This document shows positions 46,963-60,400 of a stretch of 64,000 nt of DNA, in pieces. A model generated the notes under the pieces. That model ran no database searches and had not been told where the DNA came from. It worked only from the letters and a program-made list of their open reading frames with translations. Position numbers and translations under genes: made by a program. The DNA comes from Botryotinia globosa (lineage: Eukaryota > Ascomycota > Leotiomycetes > Helotiales > Sclerotiniaceae), in contig RCSZ01000005.1 in NCBI GenBank assembly GCA_014898425.1, forward strand, positions 682,001 through 746,000, in the 5' to 3' direction. Positions within the stretch are counted from its first letter, which is position 1; every line of letters starts with the position of its first letter.

Positions 46963-48684
46963 GTTTGATTGTTGGGAAATGAGAGCCTAATTTGGTATAT
47001 ATTTTCTGTTATTTATGCATCTGAAATTAGCCGAAGGACATCATCCCTTCCAACGAATCACAATTTAAGTGTCTTTCGGATCTTCTAACCTCCAGCTTAC
47101 CTCAATATTCAGACCCTCTTCGTCGATAGAACGAATTCTGAATTATATCTATTGATCTTTTTGGTATCGGTGTTGTTGGCTGCTTACTAATGATCGATTT
47201 CTTTCGGCCAATCAGGGATCGGGGGGAAGTTTATCTCCTCGGTGATAAACCTTCGGGAGGCTCCTGCCTTGAAATCGAGGCCAAAAGTCATGTAATCACC
47301 GTATGGTCTGAGCTTTAACAGAGGGATCTTAGGCACGTGATCCGCGAAGAGTCGGGATTAGGGTTAGCTTGGTCATAAACGAGAACACCAAACCAGCCCC
47401 TAGGATCCCAAAAGATACCGCTTAGAAACCCTCAGTATGCAGAAAGACACTCGACCTGCCAAATTGAGTCCTCTCAGAATTGGACATGATCATTGCCACC
47501 AATTTCAACCTTACCAAATGCTAGTATCCTCATAAAACCGATCGGATTCTACCTGTGATCAAAATCAAATCATCATACTTATGTTTTGCGTTGACAGAAG
47601 CTTCTATTTGGGTGTCAACATTTTCTTTTGCTGGCGGATAATAATGGTTCGTGGATTCACGTGATGGCTCTGCGCCCAACACCAAGGTACGCTTTCGTCG
47701 AACAGAAAAGACTGAAATTCTACACCTTAGTCGAAATTCGATATCAAAGCAAAAAAGCAATACTTGCTATTGGGCTTCTCAGGAAAAGAACTCTACAAAG
47801 TAAAAAGTCTCATTCGTCAATTCAAAGGTATTCAAAGTACAGAAATAAACTCGAGTTCGATTGTAAGAAAGAGTCATGTTCAGATTTGTTCTCACTCCTT
47901 TGGGCTTAGTGTTCGGGTTTTTCTACCCGTCGCGAGGCAGGATAATATGAAATTTTGGACTGCTTCACGATTAACCTATTTCAATCCACAATTCACAACA
48001 TACCCTCCAATATTTATTCCCATTCGTTGAACTCTAGATTCAGTACAATGGGTGGGCGCGATCTGATGTGCCGGTCTCAAGTGGAACCGCTACAGTCGTA
48101 TCTGGCTTGTCACAACCAAGCTGTGGCTATTCCCAAAATGCTTCCATCTTACTTCCTTAAATCTCACTCAAGTATCACGAGAACAATCTCTAGGGTCCAA
48201 TTTCCCCACAGTCCGGGCCGCTACCACCGACATATATCGGCAGTATTCTTGGCGACAAATATCCTATATTGAAGAATCATTTTATCCACCCTATCATAGC
48301 GATCCCCCTGACATTCGGCAATCTGTCTTAAACCTTTTTCAATTATATCTTCACTTCACTCCCGGGAGCCCCGTACATAATAACCCATTCATTCACCTCG
48401 TGATATCTCTTTCGAGCTTTGAAGGGGCGGAAGATCTGTTGCCGAATATGCGGGGATTTTATGCTGAAGTTTTTAGTCGATGGATTTTTAATTTACGGAC
48501 GGATTCCCTACTCAGTCTGACGACCAAGTGAATGTCATAGCCCGACGGGATTGTTATGGAATCATTCTATATAGTAATTGCAATGTGTACTAAAGTACTT
48601 AAGACGATATTGTCCCATCGATATTAATCTATTGGAAGTAGTTGTCCCTAATCTCCCTATCTTGATAGAGATCTCGTTGACGCC
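46963..48684. other. Intergenic region upstream of the endoglucanase
   Basis: No supported gene. The right part is the endoglucanase promoter. A CCCCAC (GTGGGG on the minus strand) at 48204-48209 fits the CreA/Cre1 carbon-repressor consensus SYGGRG, as expected for a cellulase gene, though a single site is weak evidence. Frames at 47530-48272 look noncoding. Confidence 0.45.
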
Positions 48685-50961
48685 ATGAAAACTGCTGCAC
48701 TTTTCAGCGTACTGTCCTTGGCAGTGGAGTTGGTATACTCCCAGGCTGCAGGATATACTCAATGTAAATTTCCACCGACATATATTATCATTACCTACTC
48801 GATACCTAGTTACTGATTTGAAGATAGGTGGTGGGGGTGGTTGGACTGGAGCGGCTACCTGCGTTACCGGATATGTTTGTCAACCACAAAATGCGTGTGA
48901 GAACCCAATCAAGTTGTGCCTTTATATGACGAAGAAATACTCATTTTTGTAGTTTACTCTCAGTGTGTTCCGGGTACTGCTACCACCACAGTACCGACAA
49001 CTCTGACTACGACAACGAAGTCCAGTACCACATCCGCAACTTCTGTACCAACAACTTCTACAACCTCTAAGCCAATCACATCCACAACTTCATCCTCGAA
49101 AGCTAGTTCGACGGGAACCTCAACGGTTCAAGCAGCATGCACTGCTGCATTCACCCCAATCACTGCTTCTGCCGCATTTGCTGCATTGAACCCAGGGTGG
49201 AATCTCGGAAATACATTGGATGCTGTACCAGATGAAGGATCATGGAACAACCCTGCTGTCACTGCTGCTACCTTTTCAACAGTAAAAGCTGAGGGCTTCA
49301 ATAGTGTCAGAATACCAGGTAAGATCTCACTCCAATCCCATCTCATCCATGATTTCAATAGTACTGACAAGATTTGTAGTAACATGGGCGTACCATTTTG
49401 TAACTTCTTCTCCCAGTTGGACCGTCAATGCCACCTGGATGGACCGGGTTGAAACAGTCGTAGACCAAGCCCTTGCTACCGGAATGTACGTCATTCTCAA
49501 TGTCCATCATGATTCTTGGGTTTGGGCAGATGTCTCTGCCAGTGGGGCCAATCTTACCATGATCGAAGAGAAATTCTCCGCCCTTTGGTCTCAAATCGGA
49601 ACGAGGATGAAGTGCAAATCTAGTAAATTGCTCTTTGAAGCTATCAATGAGCCACCTGGAACAACACAAGAGAACGCGAACGAACTTAACAAACTCAACA
49701 CTCTCTTCCTTACGGCCATCAACCAAGCTGGAGGTTACAACCCTCAAAGAGTCGTCACCCTTTCAGGTCTTCAGATGAACACTGTTTATACTCAGCAATG
49801 GTTCACCAAACCCACAACTTATTCAAGTCAACCTTGGGGTCTTCAATTTCATTACTACTCACCCTACATGTTGATCTTTGACGCTTGGGGAGATACCATC
49901 TGGGGTTCTGATGCCGATAAAGCCACCTTGACATCAGATTTCCAACAATTCGCAGGTAACTTCACGGGCATCCCGACATTGATTGGAGAATGGCAAGCTA
50001 CACCTCAATTTGTTGAGCCTGCCGCTAGATGGAAGTATACAGACTATTTTGTGAGAACCGCCAAGAGTTTCAATTTTGCTCATTCAATCTGGGACAATGG
50101 ACTCGATTTCTTGGATCGTCCTACAAATACCTGGATTGATCCTATCTCTATGTCTATACTTTTCAACGGCGTTAAAGGAGTCTCCAACTCACTCGCAGAC
50201 AGTTCGACTGATTATCTCGCCACCTCTTGGAACTCTTCAGCTTATCTCTTCCATAAAGTCGGCGATGCTGTCGTCGCACAATCTGTTCCTTACCTCTTGA
50301 ACGGAAATACCCTGACATCTATCAAAACCTCCACGGGTACAACACTAGCAACCACCTCGTACAGCATGTCCTCAGCAGGCATTTTAACCTTCACTCAAGC
50401 TTATCTCGCAACCCTCTATTCCGCCACAACAGCCGCCGGCATCAAAGCCACCTTGACTTTGACTTTCTCTGCTGGCGCTCCCCTCCAACTACAAATCGTG
50501 CAATGGGCTACTCCAACTCTCTCACAAACTTCCTTCACCAAACAAACTACCACAGATCTCACGATCCCAATCAACTATGCAGGATTACCACAAGTCGCAG
50601 CTATCAAGGCTTTGAATGCAGATGGGTCGTACATGGTTTCTGGTGATGCTTGGACACAGTATTTGGGACCATTACAGCAAGCTCGATGGACCTGGGGCGC
50701 TTGGACGAGTAGTAGTGCTGGACTGACGATTCCTGTTGCGGGATTGACTGCTATCAGTAGCTCTTCTCAGAAGGTTACCTTAACCCTTGAAGTAAGTCTG
50801 TTTTAAAATTGGGCTGACAATATTTCGCTTCCCTTTTCATATTACCCCTTCATTTACCTCGCTTCCCGTTGAAGCACGACAGACCTAAGACAATACTAAT
50901 GCCGATATAGTTTTTCCCGAGAATCCAAGGACAGAACAGCGTGAATATCACATTCACATAA
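48685..50961 (+). CDS. Secreted endoglucanase: CBM1, GH5, X2 and CBM46-like modules
   Basis: Five exons, 48685-48763, 48828-48896, 48953-49318, 49380-50791 and 50911-50961, give 658 residues. Signal peptide, then a family 1 cellulose-binding module (QCGGGGWTGAATCVTGYVCQ, completed by splicing to NAFYSQCVPG), a Thr/Ser linker (about 55-105), and a GH5 catalytic domain with HHDSW, acid/base Glu262 in FEAINEP and nucleophile Glu375 in LIGEWQ. After about residue 470 comes an Ig-like X2-type module (LLNGNTLTSI...) and a C-terminal CBM46-like module (about 560-658, Trp-rich GPLQQARWTWGAW). It should hydrolyse internal beta-1,4-glucan bonds outside the cell. The GH5-X2-CBM46 order recalls Bacillus Cel5B-type enzymes; that comparison is from memory. 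It converges with the alpha-galactosidase gene. Confidence 0.93.
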
Positions 50962-51325
50962 GCGTGGAATGACGAAGTACAGTGGGACAGTTTGCAGCGT
51001 ACACTGTGGCGTGCGAATATCTTGAATCATCGAGCTTTGGTGTACATATATATAGTTCCGACAAAAGGATTGAGCTGTATATATTTATAAATTGAATGCA
51101 CATATTATGTTCTACCAGAATTTGAATGATTAATGAAGGCAGATAAATGGATGACAGGTTTAATCAGAAGTAATTTTCAAGCTCATCCTTTCCATTTTGT
51201 ATCGCGATCGCCTTGACCCCTTTTTACATGTATTACACTATTGACATGCAACTTTCAAGATTTATACCAGTGGAACTACATGATTCTAAAATCTATCCTC
51301 TTCTTATCTCATCGGCGCCAGAGAA
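50962..51325. other. Convergent 3' spacer
   Basis: Between the stop codons of the endoglucanase and the alpha-galactosidase; contains only 3' UTR-type AT-rich DNA. Confidence 0.6.
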
Positions 51326-53629
51326 TCACCAATAAACATCCACCCCCACCAAATCCACCGCATAATCCACCAATCCTCCCGCCGCATTACTAAATGTCAA
51401 AACGTTACTCCCAGATTTCCATCCACTAGTCAATACCCCAAAAATACCCGTGTCCTGCCATCCTTTTGTTCCAAATAATTCAGAACTCTTCCCACTCAGT
51501 GGAAATTCTGCGCGTGTCACTACGCCATTAACGCTAATCGTCATATTTCTTGTATTAGTGCCTGTAGTGAACGCTGTACTGAATGCGATATCATTATTGC
51601 AGAAGTAGACAGAGAGGTATTTTGTAGAAGCAGTGGCCGTAGATGTTGAAGGGGAATTAACGGTAATGGAAGCGGAGCCGCTGGGTGTCAGATACCCGAT
51701 TTTGGTGCCGCTTGGGGTACAGTAGTTGGTGCTGCATGTTACGTGCGTGGCGCTGCCGGAGATGCTCATGCTGGAGGAGGAGTAAAATGTCGCGGGAGGA
51801 GTTGTGATGGTGAGAGAGGATGGGAGGAGAGTGGACGAGGAAACCACGGATAGGGTGTTCGTGCTGGATGCTGTGAATGAGAGGGAGCCTATGGCTAGGG
51901 AAGTTGAGCCAGCGGGAAGAGTGTATTTCTTTGAGGCGACAGTGAAGGTAGTTGAGGAGGTGGATGTGGTATTGAAATGTAGTGTAGCGGTGTAGTTAGA
52001 GCTTGAGGTTTGGGCGTAAATCTTAGAAAAGGTGATGTTTGAGCTACGATCAAATTAGTTGTCAAGCACCAAAGTCAAAAAAAAGAACAAAGAATCGCGG
52101 TGAATAAACGTACCCAGAGACAGCAGCGTCATCAGTAGCATATGTGCCCGCTGCAGTCGTCCCCCCGAGTTCCAGAAGCATCGTTCCATGGGCACCCACA
52201 TTCGCAGACCACGAGGTCAGAACGTTCCTCGTACTAATATTGGCCCAGACATCCTTGAGAGTACCTGCCTTTTGCAGTCCCACATCTGGAAAATTCAAAG
52301 TAAGTGTCCTTTCCGTGTTTTGAAGATTAATGACCGCGACAATAGTGCGTTTTCCACTTAATGGTCCCGCCCATACTTCATATCCATCCGTCGTCCATCT
52401 TCTTCGAAAACTTGCTGCGACGCCTAAGCTATCCTGGTTATAGCTTATAACGTCTTTGTTACTAAGAATAGCCAAAGATGCAGAGCTAATACTCCTCAAC
52501 GAATCCTTCAATGCGGCTCCGATGACCAATGGACTTTTCAGAATCGCCCATAGACTAAAATGAGTTTGCTCCTCAAGAGTGGTAAAGACATTATTCCCCA
52601 CCTCCAACATATCAAGATCGAGCCAATGCCCAGGACCAGCGAACGATGTCTGTGGTACAGCCTGGTTCAAAATTCGTGAAACAGTAGGATAAGATGGAAT
52701 AATATCGTTGGTGATGCGCCAGCTGTTTCCCATAGCTGGAGCCCACGCAGAGGGAAAATCAACGCCCCAATCGCAAATCTGGAAAAGAATGGGTTTACTG
52801 AGAGTGGCTAAAGCATTGGTCATATTCTGATATCTGAGAGATGGAGATGTCGAGGGTGCATAATTGGTGTTTGGGAACCCAGTTGCTGCATCGGAATAGC
52901 AGTTGTCATCTGAGATTGTTAGCTTGAAACTTCGTTGTGTGGCTTTGAATGTGAAGTGTACATTTCAATAGATCTGCTCCCCATGATGCGAAGGTTTGTG
53001 CATCTGTCAGTTCGTGATCTTTTCGTTGTCAGCATTGGTTTTCCTCACATGAAACTTTGAATCGGGAAAATATTCCCAGAAGGCCTAATATCACCACTGA
53101 TTTTTTTGGCAATTTCAACCACAATAGCGAGTAGTGAACTCACATAGACTTCCCACTTGTGCTGGAGTTCCAGTCATGCACATTTGCACCCCAGAATCCG
53201 AATATACACCAAAACCCAAGCCCAATCCATGAATGAAAGTTCCCAAAGCTGGATATCCACTTGGAAATCGGTCAGGATTCCAAGTTAATGTTCCATCGGA
53301 AGCTCTATCAGGCAAAGTCCATCCGCAATCCACAGTCACATAATGGTAACCGAGAGCAGAGAGACCAAGAGAAACGAGAGCTTGTGCGTTACTATGGATA
53401 ATAGTTTCATTGGGGGAACAAGAATAATGGTTATAAGAGTTCCAACTAGTTTTGGGTTAGAAATGTTGAAAATAAAATCAGGAGAGAAAGGGTATATCTA
53501 CCCCATGGGTGGAGTGATAGCTAGACCATTGTTGATTCGAGGTTCGATATTTTGTGGGAGTGCAGAAATGGACTGAGAAAGCAAAGAGAGAAGCAGCCAT
53601 TGCTGTCCAGAACAAGTGAGAGAGCGCAT
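51326..53629 (-). CDS. Secreted GH27 alpha-galactosidase with C-terminal accessory module
   Basis: Five exons, 53629-53502, 53445-53144, 53018-52962, 52909-52114 and 52043-51326, give 666 residues. After a signal peptide the mature enzyme opens with the GH27 hallmark TPPMGWNSYNHYSCSPNE. Catalysis is marked by nucleophile Asp164 in WGADLLKYDNC and the acid/base region GHWLDLDMLEVGN (about 257-269). A beta-sandwich domain follows (RTIVAVINLQN). From about 430 a Ser/Thr-rich segment and a carbohydrate-binding-like module (SKSSELFGTKGWQDTG, to DLVGVDVYW) form the C-terminus. It removes terminal alpha-1,6-galactose from galactomannan or raffinose-type sugars outside the cell. Introns are 56, 125, 52 and 70 bp; all frames close. 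Paired tail to tail with the endoglucanase. Confidence 0.93.
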
Positions 53630-55369
53630 TTTCAAAATCAAATCACGATAATTTCAAAAGACCAACATGAAAACTGCAGTTTGTCCACGATATTTCTAGC
53701 ATTCATCTACCTCGGACTCTCGTAAGAGTCCCACACATGCAGCTTGCAGTGTACCATTGAACCCATCTCTAGATTTATAATTTCTCCATCCCAAGACATT
53801 TTTACTTTTTGCATCAATCAGGTACCAATATCGCAGGGTGATATGAGGGGAAAAATGGAGAATGCGGAAAATTCTACAGCCATACCCCGCATCCTCACCG
53901 CGACTCGGATGGACGAGATGCGCTCCAATCATCCGGTAGAAGGCAATGAACTCCGGCACTCCTATTCTGACATATCGTCTTGGCTGACATGTAGGCTCTG
54001 ATGAAGATCGTAAAGATTCGTTCTTTGGACGTCATCAGTCATCCTTCTCCAATATTCTAAGCATGGAAGCATGGAAGCATGCAGCTGGTGTTTAACACTC
54101 AGTTTGGCTGACTCGTGAGAAGTCTTGTGGGTATGATGTAATTCAATAAATCAAAACGAAATTTCCGCGTTCTATATTCATCCCGGACTCTTGGTTACTC
54201 GATATTTTTTCTGTCATTCAGCTTCAAGATATCGTAACAGGTATACTGCAGATACATAGATAGGTATTTATCTTCTCGTACCACACTACAACGTAACTCC
54301 CACCGCGCGGCCCAGCCCTAAATCCTCTGTCCGTAAAACAACCACCGAAAGCCATGGGCATTACCAATGGATGCCAAGTTTCTCTTGACTTCAGCTACTA
54401 ATTATTAATGATACAATGTCTCATCTTCGGACAGACTTCAGGCTCATCGTGAAGTAACGAGATTCACGCCCCTGATGATAATTCCGACATTTCGTAACCG
54501 CCGTTGCTTCGTATCCATGTGTATAGCGGCGAGAGGCACAGCGATGCACCCAGAAAGAATGCCCCTGCGTTCGTCTGACTTACATGAGATGAATTATTTC
54601 CCCTGCGCCTGACAGATGGAACTCTTATTTTGAGCTCCACTGGCAGTCTGAGCCTGATACCGCATTACACACAGAATGCTTTTCTCAGCCTTATCAGCCA
54701 CCCAAGATTCTTTTCATAGTAGATGGTGACAATGCATAGGAATAATTTGTTGGTGGCTGTGGGTTGTACGCTCCAAGGTGTGTGATGTTGTGTAAGTTTG
54801 TGTAATAAGTGAAATTCTCGTAGTTTGTGATACCAAGAGAGAGGACTTCATTTCAAGTTATGAAATAAGAATCGAATTGTAAATTTGCAAACTCACAAGG
54901 AGCTGGATATTTAATTACAGTGGAAGGCATGCCGAGTCGAAAACACATTGCTTCAAATGGTAATGTGATTTTGGAAGATTGGTGGCATTTGTATTAAGAT
55001 TCATCAATGCATACCCCTTTATTTGTCTTTTTTTACTGGATTTAGTCCTTCTCTTTAAAATATATACAAGAAATATGTAACGACATGTCCATTCCCCATG
55101 TCTGTATACAATCCGAATTTCTCTGATAATTTATCCCACCTAAATGTGGTCGATGTTCTTTCTCCAATCGCCCACCATGAATGTCAACCATTCATACATA
55201 GATCTTCGCCAAATCGACTACTCCTGCCCGTGTTCCGTGCTAAATTAATCTCCCTTCAATCTTACAATGTGACAAACTACTTGCAATCATGCAATCATGC
55301 AATTATTCCTTTCCCCAATAACTTAATCCCAAACGCCAAAACGCAACCCAATGCTTTACATAAGGGTCA
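53630..55369. other. Intergenic region between alpha-galactosidase and alpha-amylase
   Basis: Contains the alpha-galactosidase promoter and the amylase 3' region. Small local repeats (GGAAGCAT x3 near 54064, GCAATCAT x3 near 55285) are visible. Frames on both strands at 53696-54001 and 55098-55373 are not protein-like. Confidence 0.5.
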
Positions 55370-57487
55370 TTAAGAGAAGAAGAACAGCGATGATAGTAAA
55401 AAGGCGGTAAAGATTGGGCCTAATGATGGTGATGTGTGAGATGAGAGAGATGGGCTGGTGGAGGCATGTGTTTTGTTGACATTCTTCATTGCAGTAGGAC
55501 AGAGCGTGGTGTTGACCAAAAGGGCGCCCGGCATCCAAACCTATTTTAAAAAATTAGCACTCACGAACATTACGCACATTCGCTGAAACTATGTCGACAT
55601 ACCTGTGGCTCTCCCTTTGTCAAGGTGAGGGTGAACGATCCGCCGAATCCTGCGACAGTGCTATTACAACTCAAGATTTCAATGAGAAGATTTCCTTCGC
55701 TAAAATTGGTGTCTCCGATGTAGTAAGGCCCAACAGCCGCTCCTTCGCTACCGACATTGGTGAGAGCTGTGACGATCGAATGGACCATCCCTTTTCTAAA
55801 TACCAATACGTCGTCTGTTTGTTTTATGACCGAGGCTTTGTATGCCCAATAAGGACTCCAATTAGAGTAATTGGTTGCTATCATGTAATTGTTGACGGCA
55901 TTGCGCGCGGTATTCATAGTTTTGATGTGTTGATACAGAACTGCTGTAGTATCATACCCAGTTGGATTTAGCCAAAGAGCTCCACGGTTTTGAGGGTCGT
56001 TTTCACCGTCAAGGCCTTGCTCGGCCCCGTAATATACAATAGGAATGCCGTCTGTAAAGAAGTCGAATGTAAGGGCATTTTTCCTTTGAGACACGTCCGT
56101 CGTGTAGGATCCAAAACGAGCAACATCATGATTCTCACTAAAAGTACCTAGAAGTGTGGTATCGTAACAGTATCGTTGGGTTTGATCGAATTGGTAACTT
56201 AAACTTCCCATACCATTCGTTGAGTTTGAAAGAATAGATGTGATATAGTACCAGGCAGGATAATTGAGGACAGAAGAGAGAGCATCAACAGCCCATTCGC
56301 ATGCATTGGTAGGCAGCTCGTCAAAGACCTCACCAATAGTGAATGTATTAGCGGCCCGTTGGAAGTCAGGCCAGAAAGGCTTGTCGACGTGTTTGGCGGC
56401 ATCGATACGAAGGCCATCAACTAGAGTTTGGATTTATATTAGCCCACTCTTGTTGCAATTGATTGTATTGTGCATTAATATTCCCCAGGTTTTCCCCACA
56501 GCCAAGACTTCCAGAAGGAGCAAGGGGTAAGTAAGATTCATGATCAGAAGTACATACGAGAATAATTGGCGACCATTTCTGTTACCCAGGTTTCCCATAT
56601 CTGCTTGACAAAGTCAGATTCAGTGTTCAGATCTGGCAATGAAACTGTGTCGTCTCCCAGCCAACAGTTTTGAAAGTTTGTTGCGTTTGAATAATCGGTA
56701 ATATAACAGAAAGGATGGAAGTATTCTTTTTTGTTGAATGGAACCAGAGTGGAGTAATCGACTGCGCTCCCTTTCCCTGCGTAGGCCATGTCGTTAATAA
56801 CCGCATCGATCATCAGATACTATAGTGCGCACAGTTGAATTAGAGCTTCTGTTCCACATGATTGAGTTGAGAATGTGGCTGCAACTTACCATGCCACGAT
56901 CGTGCAAGGACGACGACAAGAGCTTGAGATCATCTGGTGTTCCGAAATTTTCATTGATCTTAGTGATATCTTGACTCCAAAATCCATGATAGCCTTGCCC
57001 ATATTCCGTTGTTTCGTTGATATTCTGTACCACCGGTGAAATCCAGATCTGTGTTTGGCATCAAGTCAGTTCACGATGTCCAGGCTATTGGATTCTCCTA
57101 TCTGCCGTCGCGACGATCGTACGAGACACGACAGAGAGAAGGATCGTTCATACGAAGAGCGTAAGGAGAAGCTGAGATAGACAAACTCACAGCCGTAAAT
57201 CCCATGTCCTGGATGTAATCTAGCTGGTTGATAATTCCTTGAAAGGTCCCACCGCAATACAGTTGCGCTGTATTGTTACACGCATAGGTAGTCGAGCCAT
57301 CCGTTCTTGCGAATCGATCCGTGATAATTTGATATATAGATTGGCTTCTCCAATCGTCTGAAGTGGCAGCGTGAACATCTTTCACGAAGGATGTCAGCAA
57401 CACCACCCACAACATTGACCAAGTAACGAATGCCGTCGAAGTTCTCCTCTGCGACGTGGTCAACATGATTTCTAAGCGTAAACTCAT
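55370..57487 (-). CDS. Secreted, predicted GPI-anchored GH13 alpha-amylase (AmyD/Agt type)
   Basis: Five exons, 57487-57191, 57048-56890, 56819-56558, 56420-55603 and 55540-55370, give 568 residues. After a signal peptide (start at 57487, or Met at 57466) the mature part begins [20 protein letters not shown], typical of fungal GH13_1 amylases. Catalytic residues are Asp246 (GLRIDAAKH), Glu270 (TIGEVF) and Asp338 (SENHDVARF). Cysteine-bearing [11 protein letters not shown] and FQNCWLGDD follow the Taka-amylase pattern. The last exon gives a Thr/Ser-rich stretch and a hydrophobic end ([14 protein letters not shown]) without a basic tail, a GPI-attachment signal, so the enzyme probably stays on the wall or membrane. 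Such enzymes cleave or transfer alpha-1,4-glucan and influence wall alpha-glucan. It is divergent from the alpha-1,3-glucan synthase. Confidence 0.92.
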
Positions 57488-60400
57488 AACGCGATACCGC
57501 CACTATCTTAAATGTCGCATGTAAACAAAGAAGGCTGAACCCCAAAGAAGAAGCTGATTAGATTGGCGTCGACAATGTAATCAATTTGCTTTCTCTGACG
57601 CAGAACACAATAACGAGTGACAATCGACGCAAAGAATTATCAGTGGTCTACTACGACCCGAGATAGAGAGAGATAGAATTTCTTGGCACGGTGGATGTCC
57701 TAACGCTTGTACTTGATGCAGTCTAGTAGATAGGAGATCCTCCAATTGTACTCCCTAACAAACGGGTTGACTTTTCCGGGAACTGATCTGGAAGGATGGT
57801 AGAATCAGGCTAAAATTGGGAGTGTGGACGGGGTGGTTGTAAAAATAAATTTTGGGGACATGGGAAAGGTATAGTAGGAGGAAGAAGAACCAAGAAGCAG
57901 ACTGCAGTGCCACCAACATTACCAGGTATTTACCTACAATAATAGGATTAAGGGTAATTACGGCGGGAAATGAATACCCGCGATCTACCCTACTTACCCA
58001 GCAAACGTTCCTTTAAGTTCTAAGCTTCTAAACTTCGATTTGATCATGTCAATCCCAAGATCTCCGAAAGTTCGCAATTCCCAATTCAGCAATTTGAACC
58101 CAGATTGAGGTGTCATGTGTAAAAGAAAGGTCTTGACCTGGCAGGCTGGCAGGCTGGCACGTCCTTGATGAATTCGACAAATTAGCTGTTCGTATATGAA
58201 CCACTTCTTAAGCCACTGTACCTATTTCAACGTGGATGAAAAATAGATCCCCGCCTTTGTTAATCTTAAATCCTGCACATAATGACTTGGCGGTGCAAAA
58301 GATAGGGGAGGTATCATGGATGGGAATTTTCTAGTCAGGGGTAGTGGCCACTCAGGCACCCACTACTGCGTATAATTAGTCTGTATTTTACTTCTGAGGG
58401 GGGGAAATCTCGGTGTACAAATGACACTGCTTTTTCTAGAATTGATTAATACAATAGTCGCATAATTTAGTAATATTGTTTGCTAAACTTCTGGGTTAAC
58501 TTTGGTGATTTTTCACTGGAAATTGATTGAGCCAGACCGCTGCTGGCAATGGCATAGAGAATCGATATAAAGTACCCGTACCTATATCTGAGGAAGCTAT
58601 CGCAGCCGTCAAATAGCTTTTGAGCTAGAATTGATCAGAGGACATTAAGCTTTCTAAAGTATTCCGAAGGGTTCTGCCTTGCCTTGAATACAAACTTTTG
58701 CTGAACATTCACTACATATAACTCTACCTACTCAAGAGTGCGGACGGAGGGACCGTAATAGTGTGGTGGTGATCAGGATAGGGGTTCCACAGATCAAATA
58801 TCGCCTTCTACGTGACTACCAAGATTTCCTATAACACCTCGGACAAAATTCGATTTCTTCTTGCAACTTCTCCATTATTTCAGACTCTCTCGTGTTCATC
58901 ACATTCGACGCCCCTCTGTGGACCAACTCGATACATATACTCCGTACAGCCTCAGATTTCCATCATCAAGTTTAGGTTTGGCATAAGGTTTTTTGTCTCT
59001 TTCCAATTTTATTGTTGATCGATGGATTGATCATCATGATTCCAACTACAACGGTCAAATCCGTTTTCCATACGAGCTGCAGTGGGTTGGAATTCAAGGG
59101 TAGTTCATCGGTAAGTATCTTTACTATTCTTGCATTGGATTTCGACATTATGAGGAAGTTGAGACAGATCGAAGCAAGGAAAGCTGCAGGAGGGAGAAGA
59201 AGAAGAAGAAGAAGAAGAAAAATAAAAATAAAAATAAAAATAAGAATAAAAAGCAAGGTGAGCTAAGGAGAAAAAGACGGGAATACTACAGACATGACAT
59301 TTCGTTTCTTTTAGCATTGCAGCATAAAATTTGCATAAGCTTTTATACATGCTAGCACTCCGAGTAATTTAATGCCTTGGTAATCTTGAGCAAATCTTCT
59401 TTAGAGTTTCATTCCTCGGCGAAGCTTTTAAACTCATTTTTAATACCTTGGTTCATTTCCCTAGTATCAACTATTCTTGAGCTAGAGAATTTTCTTGATT
59501 TGTGTAGAAAGCATTACAAAGCGGCATTGCGGTGACTAGGCTCGGCTATCCTGAACTCCATGATCCGGCAAGTCGTCTCCTTCTTTTCCATCAACTTTGC
59601 CTTGCTGAAACCCCTTACGGAGCACAATGTCGATTTTCTTAAACATCTTCGACTTTTACTTATCAAATGTCCGAAACAGGCCTCATAAACAAAGGAGCCG
59701 GTCAGGATTCAGGAATTCAGATTGAATCGTGGTTGGTGCGCTTTACCCTGCCTCGCCTGCCTATCGATATTCTCCCGCCACACCTTAATTGAACGTATCA
59801 TTCTGCTGCAATTTATCGCATCCCATGCTTATCTACAGACTACAACCGTCCTGGAACGTATCCGTCGCTGTTGATAGATGACCAATCCACATGCAGCGAT
59901 GCACAGATGTTACTGCAGAAACAGAATCATCCCATCTTCCATTAATGGCAACCAAAAAAGAATGAAAATTGACACATGCGGCATCTGAATTTATACCCAA
60001 ATTTCCAATGGAAGTCTTGATGTCCTTTACACCGCATATGAGTCAGGGAATATGGGAAAATATGAGAATGATGGTTTTAAGGGGCACAAACTTTTGATCT
60101 TTGGAGCTTATTTACAATGCGAAAACTTTTCACAGGGACGGATCGTATTCAGTCAACATTGTGTCCAATTATTGTGGATTACCGGTCGCACCCATCTACT
60201 CGCTTATTTGGCTTGACTTTTATCTCACGAATGGTACCGCTACGGAGGATTCTACCATACAAAGGAGAGGAGAGCCATGCCGTTCATTATTAATCATTAC
60301 ATATCAAGCCTAGCGCAGTATCTACTCTTTTAGTATGCACGTATCAGAATATATCTCTCGGAAAACAGCGTGAGAAATCTCGTATCTTCCTCTCGCCCAA

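Noticed and set aside
59105..59350. Ser/Tyr/Phe-rich minus-strand frame
   Set aside because: Its core is just the GAA/AAAAT microsatellite read on the other strand.
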